This document shows positions 1 to 11,560 of a DNA stretch of 64,000 nucleotides, in pieces. The position numbers and the translations under genes were made by a program. Position 1 is the first letter of the stretch; each line of letters begins with the position of its first letter. The stretch lies in assembly GCA_963970005.1 (NCBI GenBank), contig CAXAMN010022707.1, forward strand, positions 910,360-974,359, read 5' to 3'. This DNA is from Durusdinium trenchii. Lineage: Eukaryota > Sar > Dinophyceae > Suessiales > Symbiodiniaceae. A model generated the notes under the pieces. That model saw nothing but the letters and a program-made list of their open reading frames with translations. It did no database searches and was not told the origin of the DNA.

Positions 1-16
1 AAAACACCAACCGACC

Positions 17-157
17 TTGAATGGCAATGGTAAAGGTTTTGGCCTCCCAGCTTTTGAGTGGGAAGCTTTGAGGCGCCAGATGTGTGTTCTTTCTCGGCAT
101 GTGTTGCAGAAAGAAGGACTCTTCCGAACACATCCAGACACAACGCAAACTTCAGAC
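17..157 (+). CDS. possible partial exon at left edge
   Basis: An open frame from the left edge includes residues reading LPAFEWEALRRQMCVLSR, which has a protein-like composition. It stops being meaningful where the tandem repeat begins. No domain is recognised and no acceptor can be confirmed because the window begins here. Weak call. Confidence 0.18.
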
Positions 158-395
158 CACGACCCGGAGGCCATTGCTATTAGGGTGGAGGCCATCGCTA
201 TTAGGCAGGTTGGAGGCCATCGCTAATTAGGTTGGAGGCCATCGAAATTTGGTTGGAGGCCATCGCTATTGGCTATTAGGTTGGAGGCCATCGCTATTAG
301 GTTGGAGGCCATCGAAATNNNNNNNNNNTTGGTTGGAGGCCATCGCTATTAGGTTGGAGGCCATCGCTATTAGGTTGGAGGCCATCGAAGTTATT
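158..395. repeat. tandem array of a 21-bp unit (TTGGAGGCCATCGCTATTAGG)
   Basis: About nine imperfect copies of a 21-bp unit stand head to tail, some with changes such as ATCGAAATTTGG. The array is interrupted by ten Ns at 319-328. The reverse complement of the unit, CCTAATAGCGATGGCCTCCAA, recurs in shorter form near 45048, 46940 and 61030, so this is the longest member of a dispersed family. It is open in one + frame only because the unit is a multiple of three; it is not a gene. Confidence 0.9.
319..328. other. assembly gap (10 N)
   Basis: Ten Ns interrupt the 21-bp tandem array. A fixed run of ten is typical of a placeholder, so the true array length is unknown. Confidence 0.95.
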
Positions 396-450
396 GCCTA
401 TTTAAGTCTGTGTCCAGACGATGTGTTCACCACTGGCTTGTGCCTCGCAG

Positions 451-510
451 GTGGCCGTGCAGAGTTTGATCGTGGAGACGTCCCAAGCCTTCCAATCCGA
501 GATGGACAAA
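451..510 (+). CDS. internal exon, unknown protein
   Basis: A 60-bp exon follows a CTCGCAG acceptor and ends at a GTGGGT donor. It starts and ends in phase 0 and encodes VAVQSLIVETSQAFQSEMDK, an amphipathic helical stretch with acidic and basic residues. No family is recognised. It may belong to the 5' part of the channel gene or to a separate upstream gene; nothing here joins it firmly to either. Confidence 0.5.
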
Positions 511-2305
511 GTGGGTTCGGGTCACCCAGACTAACCGGTGGCCGACCCTTGGAGAAGGTGACCATGAGATGAGAAGAAGATGGGGGAACAAAATGAGAAG
601 AAGATGTGACGATGTGAAGAGATGTGAAGAAGATGTTTGTTTTTTTTGATGTAGTTCCATGATCCTTGTATGGCCTATTTAATCTAGTGCATGGTTATAT
701 ATTGAGGGGTCAATGTTGGCATCTTCGATGCATGGACCGGATGGAAATTCTGAATGATGTTGTTTGGGGTCAGCCTGCTGATGGCAGGAGGCTGTTCTCC
801 AGTGTTCTTTTGAGCTTTGTCTTCGGAAGACTTGGGTGCATTTGGGTGGGTTTGGCTCGAGCTGTTCAAGTGCTGCGAACAATTTGCTTGTTCGTTGGGA
901 TGGTAGGTTAATGAATTTCTTACCTTTTATAGGGAGGGAACATGGAGCATACCATTTCCTGACAAGTTGAAAACAACATCCTGTTGCTCTGAACAGAAAA
1001 TCAGGATGTTGATGTGTTTGTCCAGATTGTTTTTGTTCCGCACCTGAAAGCCTTGAATATGCACCTGAAAGCCTTGAAGGAGAACATGGTAGAACATTGA
1101 ACCGTTTGTAGAAGGGAAACGAGTTGAACCCTGTGGTTCTTCAATCACCGGTTTTGGCCATTGTTTTTTTTATGCTCCTATGCCAGAGATGGTCATCCCT
1201 GCCTTACTGTCCCTTGGCTAGATGGCATACAATGTCCCGCCATGTATGTCCCACCAAGTGACTGCCCATCCCTTTTCATCATTTACCAATTCAATCATAG
1301 CGTTGAGACACACAAAAAACACCTGTGAGACCACGGCCTGTGAGAACATCCGTATCTGAAGGCCTCGCGTCGCACAACGATGGATGACATACATATATAC
1401 GTATGTTACAGAAAAAAAACAAGCATGGCATGCACTAGGCACTGCACTAGGCTATAGGCTATGTTTGTTACACACGATGTTGTTCTTCAACCGTTTGTTA
1501 CATGGCAGTGTTCTTCTTCTCTCCTGAAGAACCGCAGGTGTCCAAGAACCAAAGATGTTCCGCACCCTCACGCATCAGGAGAGGGTGGGTGGAGGGGATG
1601 TGGGACGTGACTGCACAGGTCGGGGTTGAGGGTTCGAGGGTTTCTTGAATCACCGGTGGGGTTGAGGGGTTCTGGTGTCTTTTTTTGTTTAAACACCGCT
1701 CTTAGCAAGTTTGGTAAATTTTGCGAATTCGTCCAACGCTCTTAGCAAGTTTGGCGAATTCGTCCAAAGAAGGGACCAGGAGGCAGGTCACTATAGGGGT
1801 GTTTCTCAGATTCGTCCTTTGCTCCTAAGATCTACATCTACACTCCTTAAGTGGGCTTGGGAGGAATTCCAAGGAGCATGTCGAGCTCCCGCTGCAAGGA
1901 GTCCATCTTGCATGAAACACTCATCCAGGGAAGAGGATTAGATGATTAGACCATGGGATCCATTTGGCGTGGGAACAGATTCTTAGGCCGATGAGGGAGG
2001 AACGTGGTTCTGTTCAATGTGACTTGCCTGTTGGATAGAGAAAGAACGAGAGAGAGAGAGAGAGAGACAGAAAGAGAGAGAAACAGCACAACACGCGCAC
2101 ACACACACGGCCGCCCGGCGCGCCAATTTGCGCTTGGAAGAAGCACCTCCTTCACACTGTGAAGCCCGGTTTCACCGTCAAGTTTTACGGGAACATCCAA
2201 AAGTTCATCATATTCCTTCGGCTGGTGAACTGTTTATTCTTCCGTCAAAGAAACACACAAGTCTCGGCGGATGCGTGACTTGCACTATTTTGCTACATTT
2301 TTCAG
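511..2305. other. no gene recognised; one GA-rich microsatellite
   Basis: Both strands were read and no stretch with splice signals and protein-like composition stood out. The only clear features are an (AG)n run at about 2049-2075 and a (CA)n run next to it. It is probably intron or intergenic DNA. Confidence 0.5.
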
Positions 2306-2335
2306 GACGAGAAGATGCGAAAGAGAGCCAGTCAA

Positions 2336-2449
2336 GTGGAACTTCCTCAAGAACTTGACCTCGAAGATCAGTATTCTCTCTGCAGCTCAGCTTACCATGT
2401 TGGGCTTGTGTCAGTGGACCATGGTCAACGGCCTGTTTGTCGCTTGGAA
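2336..2449 (+). CDS. candidate exon, hydrophobic, unknown protein
   Basis: In one frame this reads KWNFLKNLTSKISILS followed by LTMLGLCQWTMVNGLFVAWK and then a GTGCAT donor. The hydrophobic C-terminal half could be a membrane segment. An overlapping frame after the TTTCAG acceptor at 2305 (DEKMRKRASQVELPQ) is also open and protein-like, so the true frame is unresolved. It could be an N-terminal exon of the channel gene. Confidence 0.3.
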
Positions 2450-2880
2450 GGTGCATGACTTGGGTTTTGGCAGCAAAGGTTGTCTTGAAAGAGAATGTGG
2501 AAAGTCCGACGTGTCACCAGTTCCTGGCATATGACCATGCGTTTGGGGTGTGCAACGGACTAAGCAGGCAATGGACTAAGCAGGCTCCACCACAACCTCG
2601 TCCAGGATTGAGCATAGCAAATCACAAGCTTCACGTGCTCACCAACAATCACAAGCGCCATTTCCATTCCCCGTCTTTTGACCCAACACGCTTATATATA
2701 AGTTGCTGTTCTTCTCTGTCCCCCGCCACCCCACCGAAATAGATCGATTGGGGAATCCGCCAAAGTGTAAGACCTTCTACAGTGCTTTCAGAGTAGATGG
2801 CACCGGCACCCCAAGATGTCTTTAGGATCCAGGGGACTGTGCCATCTACCAGGGGCCCCACATGGCCCGTCGTTCACACC

Positions 2881-2962
2881 TGGTTTTCCCCAGCCAAAAA
2901 CATGGTTCTTGTATGTGAAAACCTGTATTTTTCGTGGTTTGCTTCGGGCCCTTGGTACTCTG
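2881..2962. repeat. dispersed repeat, copy 1
   Basis: This block (CCAGCCAAAAACATGG, then TTGTATGTGAAAACCT, then TGGTTTGCTTCGG and CCTTGGTA) recurs at 9726-9812 in the same orientation at roughly 85 percent identity by eye. It has no coding character. Confidence 0.7.
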
Positions 2963-3189
2963 CCACCGAGGCGACAGCCCCACGGAGTCTGTGCCGCCCG
3001 ACCTGAGAGCCGCTAGAGCGACGCGCGAGACTTGTGTCTCAGTGAAGGTCCAGTTGACAACTCATTCTGCTCCAGTCAATCCACCCACCTCTACCAGTTC
3101 GGGGTAGTTCATGAGTATAATCAGAATGACTGAACTCTGAGGGGCCCTACAGAACTGGATACTGCTGGGGTGAGGCCAACCCGGGGCGT

Positions 3190-3420
3190 GGGCGTGATAC
3201 GCACCTTTGGGCGCCACGTGATACGCACGTTCAGTCGAGTCGTGTTCGACCGGAAGCCAGTCGTCGCACCAGCTGACCGGAGGTCTCCGTCGGTTAGGCG
3301 GACCGGACCAGAGATCAACGCAGGGCGCGAAGACAAACACCCACGTCGCTTCGCACGACGGTCGGCACGTCGGTCGCACGCCTCCGGTCAAAGACCAGCC
3401 GTCGTGGCCGGAAGAAGAGC
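3190..3420. repeat. GC-rich dispersed block with CGACCGGA/GTCGGT motifs
   Basis: A GC-rich block rich in CGGACCGG, GTCGCACG and GACCGG words. Similar wording occurs near 13320-13500, 24080-24200, 44180-44230 and, inverted, 52530-52690. It produces long open frames on both strands because of its composition, which I treat as artefacts. Confidence 0.5.
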
Positions 3421-3669
3421 TTGGCATTGATCGTTTCCCACCTCGGTGGTAAACAAGGAGAAATCGATCACCATACTCTGACAGACCTCAGTGAGCCTCA
3501 GTGCCTCTTCCAGCGTCAAGATTTGGCAGGGAGTCCTCCAAAGGACCACTTCGAGGTATCCTTTTCTTCCAGATGGGCATTACCACTTCAGCTTATTGAC
3601 CACCATGAACATATTGATACATTATTATATAGAAACAATACACAACTAAGTACTTCTACTTCTATACAG

Positions 3670-3780
3670 GAATATACACCTTTATAGATCCTTATAAACG
3701 TCTCATGTACTTCTCCCTCTTCCGAGACGGGCGTCCACGTCTCGCCATGTACTTCTGCCAGGTCGCTGCGGCGACCCACG
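3670..3780 (+). CDS. internal exon, unknown protein
   Basis: A 111-bp exon lies between a TATACAG|G acceptor and a textbook GTGAGT donor. Its single open frame includes IYTFIDPYKRLMYFSLFRDG and then RPRLAMYFCQVAAATH. It starts with two bases of a split codon and ends after one base. The aromatic-rich composition is clearly protein-like but no domain is recognised. Together with the consensus splice sites this is one of the surer unassigned exons. Confidence 0.6.
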
Positions 3781-4199
3781 GTGAGTGCGAAGCGATCGGA
3801 AGGGCCTGGCGGGTGGCGAAAGAACCTTAGACGAGTGGTCCTGTCACTGCGGCCTGGCGAAGGGGACGAGAGGTGTTCTGAGTCGATGGGTGGTTTTGGT
3901 CAGAACCTTTTGAGGTTTATATATAGATGGAGGGATTTTCAGATGGAGGGGATAGAAAAAAGATGGAAAAACACTGGAGATCTGGGGACTCTTCATGCAT
4001 AAAACTCCCGAGACATGGATTGGAGGACGGATGAGGATGGAAGAGGATGTGTTTGCATGGATTGATATGGATTGGGCTCAAGACGTTTGTTCGACGTGAG
4101 CCAATTCTTGTTTTTCCTGACGGCGTCAGATGTGAATGGACGTGCAAAGCATAAGGCATTGGGTGGCCTTTAATGTTTGATCCTGATTATATAGTAAAA

Positions 4200-4600
4200 G
4201 GGATTCCCCCCCCTCTAACAAAACGGAGGTCCTCCATTTTCCACTACCACCAAAACAAATCTGGGTTCCTGAAAGGATTCCTCTTGTAATTCATTGTAGT
4301 GTTAATTTTCCTTGCAAAACGGTTCTTTGTAATCAAGAAAACTTCTCAGCAAGAGCACCCCAGATCGTCAGCAGATCTTCAGGTGTACTAGCTTGAAAAT
4401 TGGTCAATTGGAGCAACCTTTACGGAAAGATACGGAAAGGATTGATTAAGGAATTGATGGCTTTGGGAAGCTGTGAGGGTTGAAGAAGAACTAGAGACTC
4501 CTATACTTATCAATAGTCTCAGCAAGCCAGTCATTGTCTTTGTAGTATTCACAGGTCTTTGAAGGATTTAAAAACCGCAACTTCTCAATTAATATAGAAT
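4200..4600. repeat. long interspersed repeat, inverted copy 1 of 3
   Basis: Words such as CCACCAAAACAAATCTGGG, GGATTGATTAAGGAATTGA and CTCAGCAAGCCA reappear as reverse complements at about 45930-46080 and 46140-46410. This copy is the longest and carries oligo-C and oligo-A tracts near its ends. No coding potential was seen, so it is probably a SINE-like or non-autonomous element. Confidence 0.7.
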
Positions 4601-5345
4601 TCGGATCCAACAAAAAAAAAGATAACAGAGAACCCTTAAAACAAAGGTGGTGTCCAGAATTGTGTTTGGCAAATTTACCATAGAGGACTACTAATCAGGA
4701 TCCAACACTAGGCATGTCATGTGGATGAAAGGATGCAAGAATCCCCCCCCAGGTCTCAGTCTGTCCAGTTGATGACAACACGCAGAAGACCGGTGAGAGG
4801 GACCCACGCACGACCGGTTCTTGGAGCCGAACTCTCCGGAAAGGAAGGTATAGGGACTGAACTCTCCCAGTGCAGCATTGGATGGATCACACCCAACTGA
4901 AACGGAGCTAGTTGGAACACCAAACTGAACATGACGCTCCAGAACGGTTTGGTTTGGTATGGTATATTAAAGCCCCTGAAATACTCCTGCATGTAAATGG
5001 ATGAGCAATGGCCCCTTGGACCTATTGTTTTGTTTTTGTTTTTTTTCCAAGCGGTGCTTTTCCACTTCGATTTTGTCAAGGAGTAGTGCTAGGGTGTATA
5101 TATAAATATCCCATGGCCGGTAACTGGTGGATGATGATGGGGCCTGGCTGCAGGCCGACATCCATCTCTACATCACATCGTGATGGGACCGACCTTTTTC
5201 CCGACCGGAAACAACAAACCTTACTGGGACGGACCCAAAAGTGGTGCACGTCTTTTGGACCTGAGTAATCTCACCTCACCTTTGAAACATGTTGAAACCA
5301 CGAAAATCAGAGATCTCGGACATCACGTCAGACATCACTTCTCAG

Positions 5346-5406
5346 GCCCTTCGAGACCTTCTTCGCCTTTTGCATTCTCAGCAATGCCGTCTTCCTGGGC
5401 GTGGAG
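5346..5406 (+). CDS. voltage-gated channel exon: S1 helix
   Basis: A 61-bp exon after TTCTCAG|G encodes FETFFAFCILSNAVFLGVE, which matches the S1 pattern of single-domain voltage-gated channels (F-[DE]-x-F-[FL] followed by an aliphatic helix with N and G-[VI]-E). It ends at a GC donor (GAG|GCGGGG). The frame is distinct from the longer GC-rich ORFs that overlap it. It is the first clear exon of the channel gene; upstream N-terminal exons are not certain. Confidence 0.65.
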
Positions 5407-7068
5407 GCGGGGTGCAACACACCCCCCTTCGACCGTTCCTGGCTCCGTTCGGTTCGCGAACCGGGTCGTTCCGTTCGGGTCTATACGGCCCGGGTCGCCC
5501 CGCCCCTTACTCGGTTCGCGTCCGAAGGCTGCGATGCACGGACTGTTCCGTGCGTACCGATCTTCGACGGGCCGCGGTCTTCGGACCGTCCCGTTGTTCG
5601 TGCGATCCGAAGACGCCGTCCGAAGACGGACGCCAGGTGGAGTACTATGTCCACAATCCAGGCGTTTCCAAACAAACCGCATGAAACGGGCGTGAGTTTT
5701 TGCGGGACAGAGAGGACAATGAGAGAGAGGACGGGCGAGTTTCAAAGGCCGGCCCAACTTTTTGTGAGATGAGGGTCAGATTTGGATCCACTGAGACTGA
5801 GACCACATATTAATTTAGCATAATTTAGCAGTCTCTTTTTGTGTTAGGGACAAGATCAAACACCATTGGTTTGGTGGTTCATGGGGTGATCGTCCTCATT
5901 TTGCCCGAATCTGAGTTGTACCAGTTACAGTAAGAACACTGGAGCAGTTCGGGGTGCAAGTGCCTCAGTCAGAAGAATAGACCCTCCAAACCCACCTGAG
6001 ACATGGAGAAGATTGGTTTCTCCACAGCTCCATTCTTTCCACAGCCAGGGCCGATGCCCTTTGCCATTGAGGCGGATCAGTGGAAGGGTTTTCGTGGTGA
6101 TCGACATGGTGGCGTGGGTTCATGAGCTGAGGATGTAGAACAGAGGCGGTCTTTACAATGGGAAGAAGAGGAGCGTTCTTTATAATATAGGCACATTATA
6201 GGCACCTATTTTTCCTTTCCAAAGCCGCTTAGGGATTTCCACTGTGAGACGGACCAAGCATCGTCTTGAGAGCGGCCATGATAAAAGCCCTGCCTTCAAC
6301 ACCAGAGATTGGCACGCGTTTGGCCAAGGGGCTTTTGTATGGAGCGAAACTGCAATCCACACCAGACACTGCAATGCCTATACTATGCAGAACAGGTCTG
6401 CACATGGTGATGTAGAACGTTGTCCATATAGTATTTGGTGCTGCTCCACCTATAGCTTGGCCTCTATGTTATCCAACATGTTCAGTTTGTACCAGTAGGC
6501 TAGTAGGGCCAGGAGATGGTATGATCTTGGTATTTGGGATTGCTATCAGATGAAGTCCGTTGTTTGGATTGCTTTTTCCACAAAAAAAAGAGCGGTTTGC
6601 GATCATATATACCCACTGCGTCCAACATGTCCCAGTAGTCCGATCATCGGTGTTTTTCTTCCATCCACGTCATGCTTTTGTTGGGACTTCTACATCGAAA
6701 CGGTTACCGGTCAGTTGCTGAAATGATCAATTCACTTCCAGCCAGTTTGGTCCGAAAAACGTCTCCGCGCTTTCCTTCGTTTCGGTCACAGCTGGTGGGG
6801 CAGCTTTACAACTTGGCTTTCTTGGCTGCTTGGATCGTAGCAGCTGTGAGGTCGGTGATGGTCGATGGGGGAGAGTGGACGCCAGCATAACATGGAATAG
6901 AAATACGGCAGGCATGGATGGGTCATGAAGTAAAGGTAACTTTTTCCAGTTTTATGGATTGTTTGGGGAAGGAACACGCGCGGAGGGGGAGGGGGAGGGG
7001 GAGGGGGAGTATGTACAAAGGATCAACAGTCACACTGTTTCTTCCATTTCCGTTTCCGTGGCCTACAG
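5407..7068. other. putative intron(s) after S1
   Basis: About 1.66 kb without a convincing exon. It includes a GC-rich block (5440-5640) and assorted low-information sequence. The extracellular S1-S2 loop and first half of S2 should be encoded here or in the next exon, but I could not find them with confidence. Confidence 0.35.
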
Positions 7069-7146
7069 GCTGCTGAACTGGCATCTGTGCTTGCATATGC
7101 TGTGCATGTGCATGTGTTCCGCTGCGCGCGCTACTACCTGGCGAAG
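7069..7146 (+). CDS. exon, possibly S1-S2 region of the channel
   Basis: A 78-bp exon after a GCCTACAG|G acceptor with a GTGGTG donor, phase 0 to phase 0. It includes AAELASVLAYAVHVHVF then RCARYYLAK. The phases fit between the S1 and S2 exons, but the sequence is not the expected hydrophobic S2 start. It is either an unusual linker or an exon of another transcript. Confidence 0.4.
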
Positions 7147-7610
7147 GTGGTGCGGGAACGGCGTATGCCTGTCCAACCTGTTTTTGGGGAGGAACTTCTC
7201 ATATGAGGTACTGATTTTCCGGCCACCAACCCCAGACCATGAAACTGTTTCTAGTTGCATCATGATTACATCACATGAAAACCGCATGGTGGTGCGGGCT
7301 TCCCCTTCCGGAACCGACTCGCACCTGACGGTGTTGCCGCCGCGGTGCCCGGTGTGAAACGGCGGTGCGTTTCCGCCGTGCCGGACCAAGAACGATGCCG
7401 AAAAGGAGAAAAGGTGTACATCAAATGAATGAATGTAAGAAGTGTGAACATACTCAGAAGCTCCGAGGGCCCCCGGTTTGGGGTGGTTGGAGACCTAAAA
7501 AAAGCTAGGGGCTATTATTAGACACTCCTTTTTAAGGGGGCCTTGGTAAAGAAATGCATATACACAGTTCATGACCTCTTGGAGAAACTTGTGAAGCCAC
7601 GACGACCAAG

Positions 7611-7641
7611 GTGGAGATTGTCTTGCGGATGGTGGCACTCG
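7611..7641 (+). CDS. voltage-gated channel micro-exon: end of S2
   Basis: A 31-bp exon (AG|GTGGAG ... CTCG|GCCGCT) encodes VEIVLRMVAL plus the first base of a glycine codon. The E-x-x-L-R-[MI] pattern is the conserved cytoplasmic end of S2, whose acidic residue forms part of the gating charge transfer centre. The GC donor leaves phase 1, which fits the next exon exactly. Confidence 0.65.
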
Positions 7642-8020
7642 GCCGCTGGGACAGCATGAGCAGCTGGTTGGAGAAGTACATACTCATACTCTTAAAATTG
7701 GGTTGTAATGGGTTATATATTCAGATAGATAGACCCACACGCTCCAAAAGGTCACCACCTGCCCACTGTTCAGTCTCCAAAAGCCAAACAAGACTTGTTG
7801 GAGGGTGCTGATATCTTGTTTAGCCACTTGACAAGTAGTTTAAATTATATACCTGGGCTTTGTGCAGGAGTCATTGCAAGCACAAGCACAAACAAAGGGT
7901 CATGTGAGTTCCATTTCTACAACATGAAGCCAAAAGCAATTCGTGCAGAACCGCATCGCCTTCTGGGTGACACGGGTCCGCTTCAACCTTCTCATCCCAG
8001 CGCCGCCTTCCTTTCGCCAG

Positions 8021-8109
8021 GCAGCACCTTCTTCACGGGCGAGACTTGGGCCTGGAATTGGATGGATTTGCTGATCGTCTTCAGCGCCATCGCGGAGACC
8101 GTGGTGCAG
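8021..8109 (+). CDS. voltage-gated channel exon: S2-S3 loop and S3
   Basis: An 89-bp exon after TTCGCCAG. It completes a split glycine codon and reads STFFTGETWAWNWMDLLIVF then SAIAETVVQ. The W-N-x-[FM]-D motif at the start of S3 is diagnostic of the voltage-gated ion channel superfamily; the aspartate pairs with S4 arginines. It ends in phase 0 at a GTGAAG donor. Confidence 0.8.
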
Positions 8110-9842
8110 GTGAAGACCGCAGACCCGCAGACCGGATGTCGCGCTGTCTCGTCGCGCGTTCGACCGTGAGAGGGGCAATCTCTCAGATCCGGCTCCAAGA
8201 GCCAAAGCGGATTTGGGTTGCTTTTGGAGCCGTAGGTGAAATCATGTTGGATTTGATTTGGTTAGATCACCAAACTCTCCCAAGGAAAACATCTTCCGCA
8301 TCACATGATTCGTCAAAATTCCATGGTACCGCATGTTTGCAATTGTTTATGTCTTTTTCATCGTACAACACCAGCCAAAAAGATCCAAAAAGCCGGGCAT
8401 TTTTGCATATAGTTGGAAGATCCTTCGGTGGAGTTGTCTCAAAGTTTTAGGACAGGAACGGGAGCAGCTTCTGGACCACTGGGAGTCTGCAACTTCCCAT
8501 CGCCAGGTCACTCTGAGCTTGATACACTCAGACACTTGGCACACAGCAGGATGGCATGGCACAGGTGCTATGGCTGACCTATGGGACCACCCCCCCGAAA
8601 CGCACCACCTTTTTCGGTCGGGTGTTCAGTGGAGATTCTGTGAGCGGTCGACTGTTCCGTTGAGAAAATCGGATGCTTCGCGCTCCTTGTGCAGACATAT
8701 GATCGTAGTCACGTAGTCGAGTGAGCGGAAGAGGAGAGCGCCAGTAGCGTGGAGGGAGATCAACTTCTTACACAGGGGACACAGCTAGGGGGGGGGTCAC
8801 AGGTCGTGGGCTTTGGTTTGCAGGTGTTGGGATTTGAATAGGAACCATAGCAGAGCCCAAAGACTTCGTGGGACTGGCATGTTGACCTATAGGGGAGGGT
8901 GGTTTTGAGGGGTCAATGGATGCACATTATGCGAGTGTCGATAGATATGAATTCGAAGCCGGCATGCCTGATGGACGAATCAATCTCGGGTTGAGTCTGT
9001 AGGAACTTGCTGGTCACAGGACCTGTAAACAAATGTAAACAATTATATACCTGGTTTATGGTTCGGTCTCTTAAGCCTCCGAGTAGGGTCACGAAAAGGA
9101 ACCTTCAAAAGGTCACGTACTGAAGAAGCTGGTATAACTATTTTTGAACAAGGCCTTTACTAGCCATCATCATCCACTGGGCCCAGGTAGCTCTGGATAG
9201 ACCATGAGACGACCCAACAAATGGATTCAAATCCCTAGCTCACAAGCACTGGAAAGCGCAGGCTTTGGGGGTCTCATTCTTGCGGATGTCGACTGACCAG
9301 CTTTTCCCCGATGATCCAGACCTGGAGTGCAGGATGGACAGAGAAACTGGACTTGTAGGATGGACAGCACTCCCGTTCTTCCCCACCTCCCGGCGGGGTC
9401 CCAGACCAAACGAGTCGGACCTCGTGCGACGCGTGACGCGAGACGCGTTCGGACGCCCCCCCCTGACTCTCACCCGACACGACGACAGTCGGTTCGGACG
9501 GCCCAGGGCGATCGGACGGCCTACATTGAAATCATTGACCCCCCATGCAGTCAAATCAGTCTCCTGGCCGTCCGACTTCTCGGCAGTCCGAATCAGTCCC
9601 ATGAGTCGTCGTGTTGCTGTGTGGGCACATACACTCCCTGGAATGGCCCCATGGTTTACGTGGACGTTCTGGCCTCTTGGAAGACCATGAAATCCTCTAC
9701 AAACAGGGTGCTTTCCATCAAAAGCCGGGTTTTCCCTAGCAGCCCTAGCAAAAAACATGGTTTTTGTATGTGAAAACCTTTGCTTTTCATGGTTTGCTTC
9801 GGACCCCTGGTAACCATGCCATTTCCAGCCCCTCTCTGTGAG
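8110..9842. other. intron between S3 and S4 exons
   Basis: 1.7 kb without coding signal. It holds a GC-rich block near 9400-9560 and the second copy of the dispersed repeat at 9726-9812. Confidence 0.5.
9726..9812. repeat. dispersed repeat, copy 2
   Basis: Same block as 2881-2962 (AAAAACATGGTTTTTGTATG and TGGTTTGCTTCGGACCCCTG), located just upstream of the S4 exon inside the intron. Confidence 0.7.
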
Positions 9843-9960
9843 GGCAATGCGCCCAACACGGGCTTGGAATCGGTCTCCAACGTCCGCATCGTGCGCATCG
9901 CGCGGATCACGCGGCTGGTGCGGCTCACGCGCATCGCACGGATCACGCGAGCCCTGGCGG
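9843..9960 (+). CDS. voltage-gated channel exon: S4 voltage sensor
   Basis: A 118-bp exon after CTGTGAG|G. The S3-S4 loop (GNAPNTGLESVSN) leads into RIVRIARITRLVRLTRIAR and a further ITR. Arginine occurs at every third position eight times, the defining voltage-sensor pattern and longer than the usual four to six. It ends with one base of a glycine codon at a GTGCGA donor. Phase matches both neighbours. Confidence 0.9.
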
Positions 9961-10424
9961 GTGCGAGCGTGAGCTTATAAGTGGATTTGGGGGGCGAGAG
10001 AGAGATCGGGGCTGAGAAAGCCAATGGTATAGCCATTAAGCTATGCATAGCCATAAAGCTTGTTTGGTTTGAATGCGCGGCCTGGACGTCCAACACTGAA
10101 GCGGTGGGGCTGTGATAGGAAACCGAGACTTGCGTGCGACTTGCTGTTCAACAAAACCCCAATAATGATGTCAATTTTAGTTTTTAGAATTTGAGACCCC
10201 AGACCCCTCAATATGAGGGTCCGACGCCTCCATATATGAGGGTCCATGAGCATCTGGACAGCTGTGTTCCGACTCGTGCACTTTCGGTTCACCTGTGTTT
10301 TTGGTTTCTTTTCTCAGACATTGGGGGGGGTTCAGGGGTCAATGTATGTGAATCCGCTCTTTATGGAGTGTTGGTGCTTTTTGCTGTGACTTTGCTTCTT
10401 GCTGCGCGAGTTTCTCTTGCTAAG

Positions 10425-10521
10425 GATTTATCAAAGCGCTTCGAACTTTGGTGTCTTCGATCGTTTTTACACTGAAATCCTTGGTTTGGGCTTTGGTCCT
10501 CTTGATCCTCATCATTTACGG
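10425..10521 (+). CDS. voltage-gated channel exon: S4-S5 linker and S5
   Basis: A 97-bp exon after GCTAAG|G. It begins FIKALRTLVSS and continues IVFTLKSLVWALVLLILIIY, the amphipathic S4-S5 linker followed by the S5 membrane helix. The start completes the split glycine from the S4 exon. The TACGG|GTGCCC donor leaves two bases, completed by the next exon. Confidence 0.88.
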
Positions 10522-11203
10522 GTGCCCTTGGACGGCCGTTTGGTGTGGGGCGGGTCATGGGGTCCACCCTCGGGAGCTTCAGGTTTCCACAGGGTTTGAT
10601 GGGTCGAAAGGTCCGGGTTTCCCTGTTCAGCGGCGCTGAAGGGGCGGGGCGTGGTGTAGACGGGAGAATGAAGGAGCACCCAAAGCCGCGTACAAACCAC
10701 CAGGTGCTGAAGCAGCGTCTTTGGGACATTTGGGGGAAGGTTGCGGGGGAGGATGATTGACACGGTTGACACCACCTTTGGGACTTATCTGATTCTCAAG
10801 GCAAGTGGACTTGTGAGCGGTGCCTCAAGGATAATGGTGCTACTGAATTGAGGGAATGGATCCAAATGAATCCATAGTGGAGGTTCATTCCCTCATTCCC
10901 TACTAGGCACAGGGTCAGTCTATCCATCGCCAATTTTTCGGTGTGGCAGATCGAAGCTACTCTTGCGAAGAGCCTGGTGCCCGATGTTAGACATGCCTTT
11001 CGATCAGCCAGATGGAGGTTTTACCAAATTGCACGTTACAACGCGGCAGGGTCTCGGTCACCGCAGATGTTGATGATGTTGACAGAGTTTGGTGGAATGG
11101 AGCGTCGCCTGGCGATGTCTGATGTTGGATCCCCATATCGATCCCTCATGGCCCCCCCATCTCAGTCGCCCGGATTCTCACTCACGCGACTCACCTGCTC
11201 CAG

Positions 11204-11264
11204 CTTTGGCATCGTCTTCACGCAAGCAGCGGCGATGTTCTTGGAAAGCCATTCTTCGGAAGGT
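11204..11264 (+). CDS. voltage-gated channel exon: end of S5 and turret
   Basis: After CTCCAG the frame completes a glycine codon and reads FGIVFTQAAAMFLESHSSEG. The IVFTQ motif is typical of the S5 end in the EF-hand-bearing protist channel family. The 3' boundary is uncertain: a phase-0 GC donor fits at 11265, but the frame stays open to about 11354. Confidence 0.7.
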
Positions 11265-11466
11265 GCCGCCGCGGCTGGGACAGTTGCACCGATGAAGCAT
11301 TTTCCGGCTGAGGGTGGTATAGTCCTCGGTGCATGGTGCAATGGGACGAGCTGAAATTAGCAGGATATGTGCTTGGAAGATCTGCAATAGTTCCTTCAAC
11401 TGCATGAGTGATGAGTGCTGGATGCTCACACCTTACATACGGAGCACATTTGCCAGATCTATAAAT

Positions 11467-11560
11467 CCCAGACACTCCATGGGACTGCCATACATACCTA
11501 TATTGACCCCGTCAACCACCCCAATGTAGGCATATACGGCGCATACATGGAGTGTCTGGG
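11467..11560. mobile_element. short TIR element, family A, full copy
   Basis: A 94-bp element starting CCCAGACACTCCATG and ending CATGGAGTGTCTGGG, a perfect 15-bp terminal inverted repeat. The interior carries TTGACC, GTCAACCACCCC and AATGTAGGCATAT words shared by all family members. It lies in the intron before the pore-helix exon and has no coding capacity. It resembles a MITE or an introner-type element. Confidence 0.85.

Noticed and set aside
5200..5770. Overlapping 120-170 codon ORFs in several frames
   Set aside because: GC-rich tract opens all frames; only the short S1 reading inside it has recognisable motif and splice sites.
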